Shown: positions 33,733-44,579 of the stretch, in pieces | Layout of the letters: every line of letters begins with the position of its first letter | Numbering within the stretch: the stretch's first letter is position 1 | Source: Mycobacterium shimoidei | GTDB taxonomy: Bacteria; Actinomycetota; Actinomycetes; Mycobacteriales; Mycobacteriaceae | DNA: 64,000 nucleotides | NCBI GenBank assembly: GCA_002101905.1 | Contig: LQPU01000008.1 | Span: forward strand, 1 to 64,000 | Direction: 5' to 3' | Translations under genes and position numbers: made by a program | The notes under the pieces: model-generated | Databases searched by the model: none | What the model saw: only the letters and a program-made list of their open reading frames with translations | What the model was told of the DNA's origin: nothing

Positions 33733-35535
33733 CTAGTTCTTGGTGTAGATCGCCTCGATATCGGATGCGAACTTCTCGGCCACCACCTTGCGCTTGACCT
33801 TCATCGTCGGGGTCAGCTCGCCGGTGACCTCGGTGAAGTCGACGGGCAGGATGCGGAACTTACGGATCGACTCCGCATTCGAGACCGCCTGATTGGCCAG
33901 CTTGACCGCGGCGTCCACTTCGGCCATCAGGTCGGGGTCGGTGGCCAGATCGCCCATCGAGCTGTCGGCGGGCTTGCTGTTGCGCTGCTTCCAGCCGTCC
34001 AAGGCTTCGGGGTCGATCGTGATCAGCGCGCCGATGAACGGCTTGGCGTCGCCGACCACCATGGCCTGGCTGATGAGCGGATGGGCCCGCAACTGGTCCT
34101 CCAGCACGGCAGGAGCCACATTCTTGCCGGCCGCGGTGACGATGATCTCCTTCTTGCGTCCGGTGATCGTCAAAAACCCGTCGTCGTCGATCGCGCCGAG
34201 GTCGCCGGTCTTGAACCACCCGTCGGTCATCGCCTCCGCGGTGGCCTGCTCGTTGCGCCAGTACTCTTTGAAGACCACCCCGCCGCGCACCAGTACCTCG
34301 CCGTCGTCGGCGATGCGCATGCTGTTTCCCGGCAACAGCTTGCCGACCGTGCCGATCTTCAGATCCCCGACCCGGTTGACGGTGATCGCCGCGCTGGTCT
34401 CGGTCAGGCCGTACCCCTCGTAAATGGTCAGGCCCACGCCGCGGTAGAAGTGGCCAAGCCGTGCACCCAGCGGTCCGCCGCCGGACACCGAGGCCCGGCA
34501 ATTGCCCCCCAGCGCCGCGCGCAGCTTGTGATAGACCAGCCGGTCGAAAAGCGCATGCTTGGCCCGCAGCATCAAACCCGGTCCGCCGCGGTCACAGGCC
34601 TCGCTCCAGTCGACCGCGGTTTGGGCGGCCATCTGGAAGATTCGCCCTTTGCCGTCATTGGCGGCGTTTTGTGCGGCGGTGTTGTACACCTTCTCGAATA
34701 CCCGGGGCACCGAGACCACGACCGTCGGCTTGAAGACCGCGAACATCGGCACCAGATTCTTGATGTCACTGGTGAATCCGACCGTCACCTTGTAGGTGAA
34801 GGCAGCCAGGGTCAGCGCCCGGGCCAGCACATGGGCCAGCGGCAAGAAGATCAGCAGGCGCTGCCCTTCAGTCAACAGCGTCGGCAGGGCCTCCTTCGCC
34901 CCGCGAATCTCGTAAACCAGGTTGGAATGGGTGAGCTGGCAGCCTTTGGGCCGCCCGGTGGTGCCCGACGTGTAGATCAACGTGGCCGGGTCGGCGGCGC
35001 GCAGCGCGTCGAGCCGTTCGGTCAGCTGGGCGTCATCGACCGATGCGCCCTCCTCGGCCAGCTGGTCCAGCGCCTTGGGACCCGCACCGTCAATGTGCAG
35101 TACCCGGCGTAGTTCGGGCAGCTCGTCGATGAGTTCGGTGACGATCGCGGCGTGGGCATCGGTCTCGGCGAACGCCAGCACGGCCCCCGAGTCCTGCAGC
35201 ACCCAGCGCACCTGTTCGGCCGACGAGGTTTCGTAGATCGGGACGGTGACCCCGCCCACCGCCAGGATCGCGAAGTCGAGGATCGCCCACTCGTAGCGGG
35301 TAGCCGAAAAAATAGCCACCCGATCGCCGGCCTGCACTCCTAGCGCGATCAGACCCCGTGCCGCCGAACGAATCTGAGATGCCGCCTGGGCGCAGGTGAC
35401 GTCGGTCCAGACACCGTCGATCAGGCGCTGAAAGATCACGTAGTCCGGGTCGTCGCGCTCATGGGCGAATGCCGCGGCGACGACGTTGTCGCGTTCGTCG
35501 ACCTCGAATGGGGCGGGCACGCTGATCTCACGCAC
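33733..35535 (-). CDS. fadD15: Long-chain fatty acyl-CoA ligase
   Basis: Activates fatty acids as CoA thioesters through an acyl-adenylate. The protein has 600 residues, the same as Rv2187. The AMP-binding P-loop [11 protein letters not shown], the [10 protein letters not shown] motif, the [10 protein letters not shown] hinge region and the [15 protein letters not shown] loop with the C-terminal lysine are present. The GTG at 35535 ([14 protein letters not shown]) is chosen to match the homologue; open frame upstream adds 12 residues. It is convergent with pimB, seven bases apart. Confidence 0.95.
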   Translation of the reverse strand: MREISVPAPFEVDERDNVVAAAFAHERDDPDYVIFQRLIDGVWTDVTCAQAASQIRSAARGLIALGVQAGDRVAIFSATRYEWAILDFAILAVGGVTVPIYETSSAEQVRWVLQDSGAVLAFAETDAHAAIVTELIDELPELRRVLHIDGAGPKALDQLAEEGASVDDAQLTERLDALRAADPATLIYTSGTTGRPKGCQLTHSNLVYEIRGAKEALPTLLTEGQRLLIFLPLAHVLARALTLAAFTYKVTVGFTSDIKNLVPMFAVFKPTVVVSVPRVFEKVYNTAAQNAANDGKGRIFQMAAQTAVDWSEACDRGGPGLMLRAKHALFDRLVYHKLRAALGGNCRASVSGGGPLGARLGHFYRGVGLTIYEGYGLTETSAAITVNRVGDLKIGTVGKLLPGNSMRIADDGEVLVRGGVVFKEYWRNEQATAEAMTDGWFKTGDLGAIDDDGFLTITGRKKEIIVTAAGKNVAPAVLEDQLRAHPLISQAMVVGDAKPFIGALITIDPEALDGWKQRNSKPADSSMGDLATDPDLMAEVDAAVKLANQAVSNAESIRKFRILPVDFTEVTGELTPTMKVKRKVVAEKFASDIEAIYTKN

Positions 35536-35625
35536 TCTTTTGAACCTCGCTTGATAGCTGGCTGAGTGCAATCCAGCCTAGTAGGCAACGATGCGGGTCG
35601 GGTGGCGATGTGTGAAGCTAACGTC

Positions 35626-36015
35626 GTGCACAGCATTCAAGTCGCCGACGCGACATTCGTCGCCGCCAGCGCCGCCCGGGTGGGGGCGGCGGTGGCCGAC
35701 CGGGCCAGCTGGCGACGCTGGTGGCCCGATCTGCGCCTGGAGGTCGTCGAAGATCGCGCCGACAAGGGAATCAGGTGGACGGTGACCGGCCCGCTCACCG
35801 GCACGATGGAGATCTGGTTGGAACCCACCCTCGACGGCGTACTGCTGCATTACTTTCTGCACGCCGAGCCGTCCGGTGCGGCGGCCTGGCAGTTGGCCCG
35901 AATGAATCTGGCCCGAATGACCCACCGACGCCGAGTCGCGGGCAAGAAAATGGCTTTCGAGGTGAAAGCAGCGCTCGAGCGGTCCCGTCCTGTGGGGGTC
36001 GCCCCGGTGGCCTGA
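35626..36015 (+). CDS. SRPBCC-fold protein (Rv2186c-like)
   Basis: A 129-residue protein with the SRPBCC pattern: IQVADATFVAASAARVGAAVADRASWRRWWPDL, then WTVTGPLTGTMEIWLEP and a basic C-terminal helix (MTHRRRVAGKKMAFEVK). The GTG at 35626 gives the length of the M. tuberculosis homologue; an ATG at 35608 would add six residues. A second SRPBCC gene follows after 86 bases, as in M. tuberculosis. Ligand unknown. Confidence 0.82.
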   Translation: MHSIQVADATFVAASAARVGAAVADRASWRRWWPDLRLEVVEDRADKGIRWTVTGPLTGTMEIWLEPTLDGVLLHYFLHAEPSGAAAWQLARMNLARMTHRRRVAGKKMAFEVKAALERSRPVGVAPVA

Positions 36016-36101
36016 GCCCGTCTGAGCGAGAACGCGGAGTAGCGTTTCTGCCGAAAGATTGGGGGCTACCATCCGCTTGCGGGGGAGAGGGAAGCAGCCA
36101 G

Positions 36102-36539
36102 GTGGCGGAGAAGACGGCGCAAACGATCCACATCGATGCCGACCCCGGCACGGTGATGAGCGTCATTGCCGATATCGGTTCGTACCCCGAGTGGGTTTCG
36201 GAGTACACCGAGGCCGAAGTGCTCGAGGCTGACGAGGAGGGCTACCCGAAGGTCGCTCGGCTGGTGCTTGACACCACCGTCCTCAAGGACACCATGGTGT
36301 TCTCCTACGACTGGCCCAAAGACCGCGGCTCGGTACGCTGGTCACTGGTGTCCAGCTCGATATTGCGCTCGCTGGAAGGCGCATACCGGTTGTCGCCCAA
36401 GGATTCTGGCACTGACGTCACCTACGAGCTCACGGTCGACCTGGCCATCCCGATGATCGGGCTGCTCAAGCGAAAGGCCGAGCGCCGGTTGACCGACACC
36501 GCGTTGAAGGATCTGAAGAAACGAGTCGAGGCTGAGTGA
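36102..36539 (+). CDS. SRPBCC-fold cyclase/dehydrase-like protein (TB16.3 type)
   Basis: A 145-residue polyketide cyclase/dehydrase-like protein (VAEKTAQTIHIDADPGTVMSVIADIGSYPEW). It has the conserved SYPEWV turn, central beta strands and a C-terminal helix (LKRKAERRLTDTALKDLKKRV). GAGGGAAG precedes the GTG. It overlaps the probable start of the ArsA-like ATPase gene by eight bases, so the two are probably coupled; a joint role is not known. Corresponds to Rv2185c. Confidence 0.85.
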   Translation: MAEKTAQTIHIDADPGTVMSVIADIGSYPEWVSEYTEAEVLEADEEGYPKVARLVLDTTVLKDTMVFSYDWPKDRGSVRWSLVSSSILRSLEGAYRLSPKDSGTDVTYELTVDLAIPMIGLLKRKAERRLTDTALKDLKKRVEAE

Positions 36540-37791
36540 GTCTGCAGCGCCCGCCCTGGCCCGGATCAGGCTGTTCGTCGGCAAGGGCGGGGTAGGAAAG
36601 TCCACCCTGGCAGCCGCCACGGCGGTCGCAGATGCGCGCGCCGGCCACCGGGTGCTCGTGGTGTCCACTGATCAGGCGCATTCGCTGGGCGACGTGCTGG
36701 GCGTCCCGGTGCCACCGACTGGAAAGCGCGACGCGGTCCGGGTGCTGACCGAACTCGAAACCGGCGGCGGTTCTCTCGATGCCCTGGCCATGGACACCCT
36801 GGCGCTACTGGAAGCCCGCTGGCGCGACGTCGTCGACACGCTGGGCCGGCGGTTTCCAGAATCTGAGCTGGATAGTATTGCGCCCGAAGAGCTTTCGGCG
36901 CTGCCGGGCGTCCAGGAAGTACTCGGCCTGCACGAGGTCGGCCAACTGGCCGCGGCCGGATCGTGGGATCGCGTGGTGGTCGACTGCGCCTCCACCGCCG
37001 ATGCGCTGCGCATGCTTACCCTGCCCGCCACCTTCTCGCTCTATGTCGAGCGCGCCTGGCCGCGGCACCGCAGACTGTCCAGCGCTGCAGACGATGCCCG
37101 TTCGAACGCGCTGGTCGCGCTGCTCGAGCGCATCAACGCCAGCGTCGAGCGGCTCAGCACGCTGCTCACCGATCCCGAACTGGTCGGTGCGCACCTGGTG
37201 TTGACCGCCGAACGGGTGGTGGCGGCCGAAACGGTCCGCACCTTGGGCTCGCTGGCGCTGATGGGGGTACGCGTCGAGGAGATGATTGTCAATCAGATTC
37301 TGGTGCAAGATGATTCGTACGAGTACCGGAATCTGCCCGAACATCCGGCCTTCGACTGGTACGCCGAACGCATCGGTGAGCAGCGCGCGGTGCTCGACGA
37401 ACTGGATGCCACCATCGGCGACGTGGCGCTCGTGCTAGCCCCGCACCTGGCCGGTGAGCCGATCGGCCCCAAGGCGCTGGGCGAGTTGATGGAGCAGGTG
37501 CGCCGACGCGACGGCTCGCCGCCGCCGGGACCGCTGCGTCCGGTCGTGGACTTGGAATCGGGAAGTGGCCTGGGCTCGGTGTACCGGCTGCGGTTAGAGT
37601 TGCCCCAAGTCGATCCCGGCCAGCTGGCCCTGGGCCGAGTCGACGACGACCTGATCATCAGTGCCGGAGGAATCCGCCGCAGAGTGCGGTTGGCGTCCGT
37701 ACTGAGACGCTGCATCGTGCTTGATGCGCATCTTCGAGGTAGTGAGTTGACGGTCCGTTTTCGACCGGATCCGGAGCTGTGGCCGGGGTGA
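36532..37791 (+). CDS. ArsA/GET3-like P-loop ATPase
   Basis: A 419-residue ATPase of the ArsA/MinD class. The deviant Walker A motif GKGGVGKST is encoded at 36580-36606, followed by VVSTDQAHSLGDVLG (switch region) and a long helical domain. No ATG, GTG or TTG lies in frame before the P-loop: the first canonical codon is the GTG at 36652, after it, and would give a 379-residue protein without its nucleotide site. The most likely start is the CTG at 36532 (SESAAPALARIRLFVGKGG), overlapping the previous gene. The C-terminal part has a small beta domain (YRLRLELPQVDPGQLALGRVDDDL). Corresponds to Rv2184c. Confidence 0.82.
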   Translation: MSESAAPALARIRLFVGKGGVGKSTLAAATAVADARAGHRVLVVSTDQAHSLGDVLGVPVPPTGKRDAVRVLTELETGGGSLDALAMDTLALLEARWRDVVDTLGRRFPESELDSIAPEELSALPGVQEVLGLHEVGQLAAAGSWDRVVVDCASTADALRMLTLPATFSLYVERAWPRHRRLSSAADDARSNALVALLERINASVERLSTLLTDPELVGAHLVLTAERVVAAETVRTLGSLALMGVRVEEMIVNQILVQDDSYEYRNLPEHPAFDWYAERIGEQRAVLDELDATIGDVALVLAPHLAGEPIGPKALGELMEQVRRRDGSPPPGPLRPVVDLESGSGLGSVYRLRLELPQVDPGQLALGRVDDDLIISAGGIRRRVRLASVLRRCIVLDAHLRGSELTVRFRPDPELWPG

Positions 37792-37812
37792 GCGATGAGG
37801 AGGAGCGGCGCT
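37791..37812 (+). repeat. 22-bp dispersed intergenic repeat, copy 2 (MIRU-like)
   Basis: Identical over 22 bases to 7336-7357. It begins at the stop of the ArsA-like gene and ends two bases before the next ATG, and supplies its GAGGAG ribosome site, just as copy 1 does for gcvT. Confidence 0.7.
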
Positions 37813-37814
37813 AA

Positions 37815-38198
37815 ATGGACACCGTTCACCCCGACCTCGGTCCGGAGTTGCGCAAACTCGCGCAGACCATCCTGGACGGCATCGACCCTGCGGTACGCGC
37901 GGCCGCGTCCCGGGCAGCGGGCAGCGGTGCGGGTCCCGGGAGATGCCAACAGGTCTGGTGCCCGGTGTGCGCCCTGGCCGCGGTGGTGACCGGCGAGCAG
38001 CATCCATTGCTGAGCGTGATCGCCGAACACAGCGTCGCGCTGCTGGCGGTGATCCGCGCCATCATCGCTGACGCGAACGGGTCTACCACCCCGGGGCCAC
38101 CCGAGGGACCGCCCGATGGCGGCGCGGCCGCGGAGGCGCCAGACGATGCCGGCACCAAAAGTCGGTATCAGCCCATCTCGGTGACTGTCGACGAGTAG
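37815..38198 (+). CDS. Conserved hypothetical protein (Rv2183c-like)
   Basis: A 127-residue protein of unknown function. The N-terminal half is helical (PELRKLAQTILDGIDPAVRAAA), and three cysteines lie in CQQVWCPVCALAA, a possible metal or redox site. The C-terminal part is Pro/Gly/Ala-rich and probably disordered. The ATG follows the short repeat that ends at 37812. It is 23 bases after the ArsA-like gene and so likely in the same operon. Confidence 0.83.
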   Translation: MDTVHPDLGPELRKLAQTILDGIDPAVRAAASRAAGSGAGPGRCQQVWCPVCALAAVVTGEQHPLLSVIAEHSVALLAVIRAIIADANGSTTPGPPEGPPDGGAAAEAPDDAGTKSRYQPISVTVDE

Positions 38199-38202
38199 TA
38201 GC

Positions 38203-38238
38203 GGCGATCGCAAGCGCGGCGGAGCCGGGCGCGGCGGG
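38203..38238 (+). repeat. 36-bp dispersed GC-rich repeat, copy 1
   Basis: A 36-base segment starting GGCGATCGCAAGC and ending GGCGCGGCGGG is identical to 51392-51427. Here it follows the stop of the Rv2183c-like gene by four bases, in the 142-base gap before the acyltransferase. The gap otherwise shows only a GAGAGGGAGG ribosome site at its end. Confidence 0.75.
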
Positions 38239-38340
38239 TCGTCGCCGACAAGCCAGTCTGACGTCGCACTGTGGTCCCATCCACCCTCGATCGGTACAGT
38301 TGGCGCAGAACACCATCGGCGCGGGCGAGAGGGAGGGGCC

Positions 38341-39072
38341 ATGTGGTACTGGCTTTTCAAGTACATCTTCATGGGCCCGCTGCTTGCGCTGCTCGGCCGG
38401 CCGAAAGTCGAAGGACTGGAGAACATCCCGCAAAGCGGGCCGGCGATCTTGGCCAGTAATCATCTTGCCGTCGCCGACAGCTTCTACCTGCCGCTGGTGG
38501 TGCGACGTCGCATCACCTTCCTGGCCAAGTCGGAATACTTCACCGGCACCGGATTGAAGGGCTGGTTCCTGCGCTGGTTCTACAGCACCACCGGGCAGGT
38601 TCCGATCGACCGCACCGACGCCGACACCGCCGACGCCGCGCTGCAAACCGCCCAGCGGCTGCTGAGCGAGGGCAAACTGCTCGGCATGTACCCCGAGGGC
38701 ACCCGCTCGCCCGACGGCCGGCTCTACAAGGGCAAGACCGGCCTGGCTCGGCTCGCGCTGCAGACCGGTGTTCCAGTGATCCCGGTGGCGATGATCGGCA
38801 CCAACGTCGTCAACCCACCGGGCAGCAAGATGTGGCGGTTCGGCCGGGTCACGGTGCGGTTCGGTAAGCCGATGGACTTCTCGCGGTTCGAAGGACTGGC
38901 CGGCAATCGATTCATCGAACGGGCCGTCACCGACGAGGTGATCTACGAGCTGATGCGGCTATCCGGTCAGGAATACGTCGACATCTACGCCGCCACAGCC
39001 AAAAACGACGGCCACGAGTCGGCGTCGCCGGGCAAACCCCCGGCCCGGATTCCCCAGACCGCGGCGGGCTAG
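38341..39072 (+). CDS. 1-acylglycerol-3-phosphate acyltransferase family protein (PlsC)
   Basis: A membrane-bound acyltransferase of 243 residues. The catalytic NHLAVADSF block (an NHxxxxD variant of the usual HxxxxD) lies near residue 40 and the substrate motif PEGTRSPDG near residue 120. It probably makes phosphatidic acid, though mycobacteria have several paralogues and this one could act on another glycolipid. The ATG has a strong GAGAGGGAGG site. Corresponds to Rv2182c. Confidence 0.9.
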   Translation: MWYWLFKYIFMGPLLALLGRPKVEGLENIPQSGPAILASNHLAVADSFYLPLVVRRRITFLAKSEYFTGTGLKGWFLRWFYSTTGQVPIDRTDADTADAALQTAQRLLSEGKLLGMYPEGTRSPDGRLYKGKTGLARLALQTGVPVIPVAMIGTNVVNPPGSKMWRFGRVTVRFGKPMDFSRFEGLAGNRFIERAVTDEVIYELMRLSGQEYVDIYAATAKNDGHESASPGKPPARIPQTAAG

Positions 39073-39080
39073 TCCTTCGA

Positions 39081-40376
39081 TCAGGTCCCGGCCGGGACGG
39101 GCACGGATCGCTGGGTGGTCGATTCGGTTCGTGTTGCCCGGTCGGCGACGGCGATTCCGGCAACCAGAATGGTTGCCAGCGCCCACCACACATAGGACAT
39201 TCCGGCCAGTTGACGCCAGCCCGCCGCGGCCGTTTCGTGGTGCTTGGGAAGCAGGTCGATCGGCGTCCACACCATCAATGCCACCCCGGCCACCGCGATC
39301 GCGACCAGCGCGGCATTGCGACGCCGCCAGCCGATCACAGCCGTCGTCAGGACCGCGGGCAGCGCCCACACCCAGTGGTGTGACCACGACACCGGGGAAA
39401 CCACCAACCCGAACAGGGCGATGCAGATGACCGCCAGCGTCGGCTCGCCGGCGCCGAGTACCCGGCGCGTCGCCCACACCGTCAAAGCCAGCACCAGCAG
39501 GCAGCCGGCCACCCACGGCAGGGCGCGGTCGTGTTCGCCGAGACCGAGTCGGGCCAACGCGCCTGCGAGGTTCTGGTTGGTGTTCAACGACGCCGCCCCG
39601 ATCCGGTCGGTCTTGCGCACAGTGTCGGTCCAGTACTCCCAGGAATCGCGCCAGGCCAGCGCGAAACCGAGCAGCGTCGCCGCCAGGAATGACGCCACCG
39701 CGGTCAATGCCGTGCGGCCGTCGCGGCGCAGCAGGAAATAAAGGAGAAAGACCGCGGGGGTTAGTTTCAGCGCGATTCCCAGCCCCAGCATCAGCCCGCG
39801 TGGCCACGGAGTGTGGCGGGGCAGGCAATCGACGATCACCAGCGTCATCAGCACCGCGTTGATCTGCCCGAATGCGAAGTTCGATTTGATCGGCTCCAGC
39901 CAGATCGCCGCGGCGGCCACGACGATCACCGCCAGCCAGCAGCGCCGTAGCCAGGCGGGCCCGGCCACGGTGCTGGAGGTGTCCCACACCTCGAGCCGGG
40001 TCAAAACGATCATCGTCGAGGCGATCAACAGCACCAGCGTCGTCACCGTGATCGCCACGCTGGCCGCTGGCAACCCCAGCCAGGCGAACGGGCAAAACGT
40101 GATGGCCGCCAGCGGGGGATAGGTGAACGGCAGGTCCAGCCCGATCGGAGTGTGAAACATCGTCCCGCCGCTGTAGAGCGGACGGCCATCCAGCCAGGCC
40201 TGACCGCCCATCCGGTAGACATCGATGTCGATGCGGTATTGCGCGTGCCAGATCAGCTGCCACAGCGCATAGCCGAGTGACGCGGCAGCGACCACCGGCA
40301 GCAACCCCCACACGGCGGCCCGCCCCCCGGCTGCCCGCCCGTGCCAACTGCCCACGTCGGGCCGCCACGTACTCAT
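39081..40376 (-). CDS. Polyprenol-phosphomannose-dependent alpha-1,2-mannosyltransferase (GT87)
   Basis: A 431-residue polytopic membrane enzyme with about ten hydrophobic helices. The first extracellular loop carries the catalytic-type motif ([22 protein letters not shown]). The M. tuberculosis homologue Rv2181 adds the alpha-1,2 mannose branches of lipomannan and lipoarabinomannan. The ATG at 40376 ([13 protein letters not shown]) is preceded by TAGGCT at a nine-base distance, so the leader is very short. It is convergent with the acyltransferase and divergent from the next gene. Confidence 0.9.
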   Translation of the reverse strand: MSTWRPDVGSWHGRAAGGRAAVWGLLPVVAAASLGYALWQLIWHAQYRIDIDVYRMGGQAWLDGRPLYSGGTMFHTPIGLDLPFTYPPLAAITFCPFAWLGLPAASVAITVTTLVLLIASTMIVLTRLEVWDTSSTVAGPAWLRRCWLAVIVVAAAAIWLEPIKSNFAFGQINAVLMTLVIVDCLPRHTPWPRGLMLGLGIALKLTPAVFLLYFLLRRDGRTALTAVASFLAATLLGFALAWRDSWEYWTDTVRKTDRIGAASLNTNQNLAGALARLGLGEHDRALPWVAGCLLVLALTVWATRRVLGAGEPTLAVICIALFGLVVSPVSWSHHWVWALPAVLTTAVIGWRRRNAALVAIAVAGVALMVWTPIDLLPKHHETAAAGWRQLAGMSYVWWALATILVAGIAVADRATRTESTTQRSVPVPAGT

Positions 40377-40447
40377 CTCGCAAACAGCCTATCGGGTAGT
40401 TGCGGCGCCATCCGGCATTGCGCCGCGCAGCGCGGGGGAAGTGGGCG

Positions 40448-40453
40448 TAATTT
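40448..40453 (+). promoter_or_regulatory. Leaderless promoter of the Rv2180c-like gene (-10 box TAATTT)
   Basis: TAATTT ends six bases before the ATG at 40460 in an AT-rich patch, with no ribosome site. Confidence 0.65.
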
Positions 40454-40459
40454 TTAGAG

Positions 40460-41350
40460 ATGCTCGACTGGTTACAGCATGACATCGTCGACCGCGGCCG
40501 ACTGCCGTTGCTGTGCTGCCTTATCGCATTCATCCTGACCTTCTTCGTAACCCGGATCTGTGTGCGCTATATCCGCTATCGCGCCGACCTCGGAATACCG
40601 CCGAGGTGGTGGGAGCCGCGCAACATTCACGTCGGGTCCAGGCACATCCACCATGTGGTGGTCGGGGTGGTCTTGGTGATGGTTTCCGGCGTGACACTGG
40701 TGACGTTGGCCGAGGACGGACATCAATCCGAATTCATCGCTGTCGCAATACTTTTCGGTATCGGGGCGGCGCTGGTGCTCGATGAGTATGCGCTTATCCT
40801 GCACCTGTCCGACGTCTACTGGGAGGAAGACGGTCGGGCATCGGTGGACGCGGTCTTCGCCGCCGTCGCGGTGGGTGGACTGCTGGTCCTGGGCCTGCAC
40901 CCGTTGATGTTTTTCCTCTCGCTGTGGCGAGACACCCACTCGCCGTTGATGCATGCCATGGTGATCCTTGGGCTGGTGCTGATGCCGCCGCTGGCGATCG
41001 TGGTCTTGCTCAAGGGCAAGGTGTGGACCGGCCTGATCGGCATGTTCTTCGTAGTGCTGCTGGTCATCGGGGCGGTTCGGCTGTCGCGTCCGCACGCGCC
41101 GTGGGCGCGGTGGCGCTACAACAGCCAGCTGGACAAGATGCGCCGGGCGGTACAGCGCGAACGCCGGCTGCGCCGGCCCTTCGTGCGCGCCAAGTTGTGG
41201 GTGCAAAACATGATTGCCGGTGCGCCACGGCTTCCCGACGAGCACACGGTCGACGCCCAGCTGGACGCTGAGGTGCGTGCCGCCCCGCCGCCGCCGGACG
41301 ATCTCGCCCAGGCGGCTGACCGTTGGCAGCCTCCGTTGGTGGCAGGCTAG
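40460..41350 (+). CDS. Polytopic membrane protein (Rv2180c-like)
   Basis: A 296-residue protein of unknown function with about six membrane helices. Histidines cluster near the first loop (IHVGSRHIHHVVVGVVL), and there is a short acidic motif (VYWEEDG). The C-terminal 90 residues are cytosolic and basic, then proline-rich. It has its own leaderless promoter and ends two bases before the RNase AS gene. Confidence 0.85.
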   Translation: MLDWLQHDIVDRGRLPLLCCLIAFILTFFVTRICVRYIRYRADLGIPPRWWEPRNIHVGSRHIHHVVVGVVLVMVSGVTLVTLAEDGHQSEFIAVAILFGIGAALVLDEYALILHLSDVYWEEDGRASVDAVFAAVAVGGLLVLGLHPLMFFLSLWRDTHSPLMHAMVILGLVLMPPLAIVVLLKGKVWTGLIGMFFVVLLVIGAVRLSRPHAPWARWRYNSQLDKMRRAVQRERRLRRPFVRAKLWVQNMIAGAPRLPDEHTVDAQLDAEVRAAPPPPDDLAQAADRWQPPLVAG

Positions 41351-41352
41351 GC

Positions 41353-41832
41353 GTGCGGTATTTCTACGACACGGAATTCATTGAGGACGGCCGCACGATC
41401 GATCTGATCTCGATCGGGGTGGCCGCCGAAGACGGCCGCGAATACTACGCCGTGTCCACCGAATTCGACGCCGAGCGGGCCGGAAGCTGGGTACGCAGCC
41501 ATGTGCTGCCCAAGCTGCCGCCGCCGGCTTCGCCGCTGTGGCGCTCCCGCGCCCAGATCCGTTCGGATCTGGAGAGCTTCTTCGGCATCGACGGCACCGA
41601 ACCGATCGAGTTATGGGCCTGGGTGGGCGCCTACGACCATGTGGCGTTATGTCAGTTGTGGGGCCCGATGACGGAGCTGCCGGCGGCCATGCCGCGGTTC
41701 ACCCGCGAGTTGCGCCAACTCTGGGAAGAGCGCGGAAGCCCACGGATGCCTCGCCGATCAGCCGACGCGCACGACGCGCTTGTCGACGCGCGGGACCAGC
41801 TGCGGCGTTTCCGGCTCATCACAGCCTCCTAA
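41353..41832 (+). CDS. 3'-5' exoribonuclease, RNase AS family
   Basis: A 159-residue DEDDh-fold exoribonuclease. Asp6 and Glu8 in YFYDTEFIEDG are the first metal pair, and HDALVDARDQL holds the catalytic His and last Asp. The homologue Rv2179c was characterised as an RNase that prefers adenylate-containing RNA ends. The GTG at 41353 is chosen because the acidic motif must be close to the N-terminus; the open frame upstream lies in the previous gene. Confidence 0.9.
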   Translation: MRYFYDTEFIEDGRTIDLISIGVAAEDGREYYAVSTEFDAERAGSWVRSHVLPKLPPPASPLWRSRAQIRSDLESFFGIDGTEPIELWAWVGAYDHVALCQLWGPMTELPAAMPRFTRELRQLWEERGSPRMPRRSADAHDALVDARDQLRRFRLITAS

Positions 41833-41862
41833 CAGCTGGACAATAGCGTTCGCCCTGATTAA

Positions 41863-43281
<1,419 letters not shown>

Positions 43282-43309
43282 CTTCGTTCAGCATTTCGTC
43301 GGGCAGCGG

Positions 43310-44500
43310 TCAGAGGAGTCCGCTCAGATTGCTGCCAATGGTCCACGCCGCTCCCGCCACCAGGCCGGTCAGCGTTAGCACCACGACGAGCCAGATCAGC
43401 AGCATCCGCTGGGCGTGCTGGCGCGCCCAGACGAATTCGCTGATTTCGATACCCGCGAATTGCCGCGCCGCGTCGCGTTTCTCGGGTTCATTCGGCCGAT
43501 TGTCGCGAGGCAGCGCACGGGTGGGCTGCAACACCCGGGGCGTTGGCCGATCCTGGCCGGTGGTCCGGGTCTGTTCCATCCGGTTGTGATAGCGGGCGGC
43601 CGAGCGGTGTCCTGCCGAGTTGCGTGGTGCCGGCACCCGGAAATCCGGCAGGGCCAGCTTATCGGCGAGGTCATTGAGCGCGTCCTGCATCTGTTCAGCG
43701 TCGGCGAAGCGATCCGCGGGGTCGCGCGCCGTGGCGCGCGCCACGAACTCGTCGAATTGGGGTGGCACACCGTCGATCACGTCGCCAGGAGCGCCGACGT
43801 CGGTCTCCAGTCGCTGATAGGCGACCGATAGCGCGGAGTCCCCGGAGAACGGAGGCCTGCCGGTGAGCAGCTCGTAGGCCATAATCCCGACCGCGTAGAC
43901 ATCGCTGCGGAAAGTGGCGCTGCCGTCGCGCACCTGCTCGGGGGACAGGTAGGCGGCGGTGCCGAGAATCACGCTGGCCGAGGTGATTCCGGCCGCCGCG
44001 ACAGCGCGGACCAACCCGAAATCGGCGATCTTGACGTCGCCATCGTCGGAGATCAACACGTTCTCGGGTTTGACGTCTCGGTGCACCAGGCCGGCGCGAT
44101 GCGCGGCGGCCAGCCCGCCCAACACCGGGCGCAGCACCGCGGCCACGGCATGTGGCGGCATTGGTCCGCGTTCAGCCAGCAGCTCGCGCAGCGTCCCGCC
44201 TTCGATGAGCTCCATCACCAAAAAGGGGTGGCGGGCGTCCAGACCCTGGTCGTAGACCGCGACCAGGCCCGCATCCTTGAGCCGGGCGACGCTGCGGGCT
44301 TCCAACCGAAACCGGGTCAAAAACTGCTCGTCACCGGCATAGCGGGAATCCATCACCTTCACCGCCACCGGCCGGTCCAGGCGGACATCGAGGCCGCGGT
44401 ACACCGTCGAGGTACCACCGGTGGCGATCTTGGCCACCACCCGATAGCGCCCGTCGAGCAGCCTGCCCTCCAAGGCATCCCCCGTCACCGCGCCGGTCAC
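43310..44500 (-). CDS. pknL: Serine/threonine protein kinase PknL
   Basis: A 396-residue kinase with one C-terminal membrane helix and almost no outside domain. Gly-rich loop ATGGTST, Lys48 in VAVKVMD, catalytic HRDVKPEN with Asp142, and DFG at 160-162 are intact. The juxtamembrane part is long and basic. The GTG at 44500 is chosen because a TACCAT box ends six bases before it; other in-frame starts lie at 44545 and 44488. It is divergent from the Rv2175c-like gene, whose product is a known PknL substrate in M. tuberculosis, and convergent with aroG. Confidence 0.93.
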   Translation of the reverse strand: MTGAVTGDALEGRLLDGRYRVVAKIATGGTSTVYRGLDVRLDRPVAVKVMDSRYAGDEQFLTRFRLEARSVARLKDAGLVAVYDQGLDARHPFLVMELIEGGTLRELLAERGPMPPHAVAAVLRPVLGGLAAAHRAGLVHRDVKPENVLISDDGDVKIADFGLVRAVAAAGITSASVILGTAAYLSPEQVRDGSATFRSDVYAVGIMAYELLTGRPPFSGDSALSVAYQRLETDVGAPGDVIDGVPPQFDEFVARATARDPADRFADAEQMQDALNDLADKLALPDFRVPAPRNSAGHRSAARYHNRMEQTRTTGQDRPTPRVLQPTRALPRDNRPNEPEKRDAARQFAGIEISEFVWARQHAQRMLLIWLVVVLTLTGLVAGAAWTIGSNLSGLL

Positions 44501-44506
44501 GGGGCC

Positions 44507-44512
44507 ATGGTA
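44507..44512 (-). promoter_or_regulatory. Leaderless promoter of pknL (-10 box TACCAT)
   Basis: TACCAT on the minus strand ends six bases before the GTG at 44500, in the 79-base gap to the divergent DNA-binding protein gene. Confidence 0.6.
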
Positions 44513-44566
44513 GGCGGGAGCGGGAATTTCACCGCGAAGGTGCACTCAGCGCGCCGCGATCAGCCC

Positions 44567-44572
44567 TAAACT
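44567..44572 (+). promoter_or_regulatory. Possible leaderless promoter of the Rv2175c-like gene (TAAACT)
   Basis: TAAACT ends seven bases before the ATG at 44580. The spacer GGGGGCG could instead serve as a weak ribosome site. Confidence 0.45.
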
Positions 44573-44579
44573 GGGGGCG

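Noticed and set aside
40472..41245. Minus-strand frame rich in His/Gln opposite the Rv2180c-like gene
   Set aside because: Composition is that of an antisense shadow of a membrane protein, with no family resemblance.
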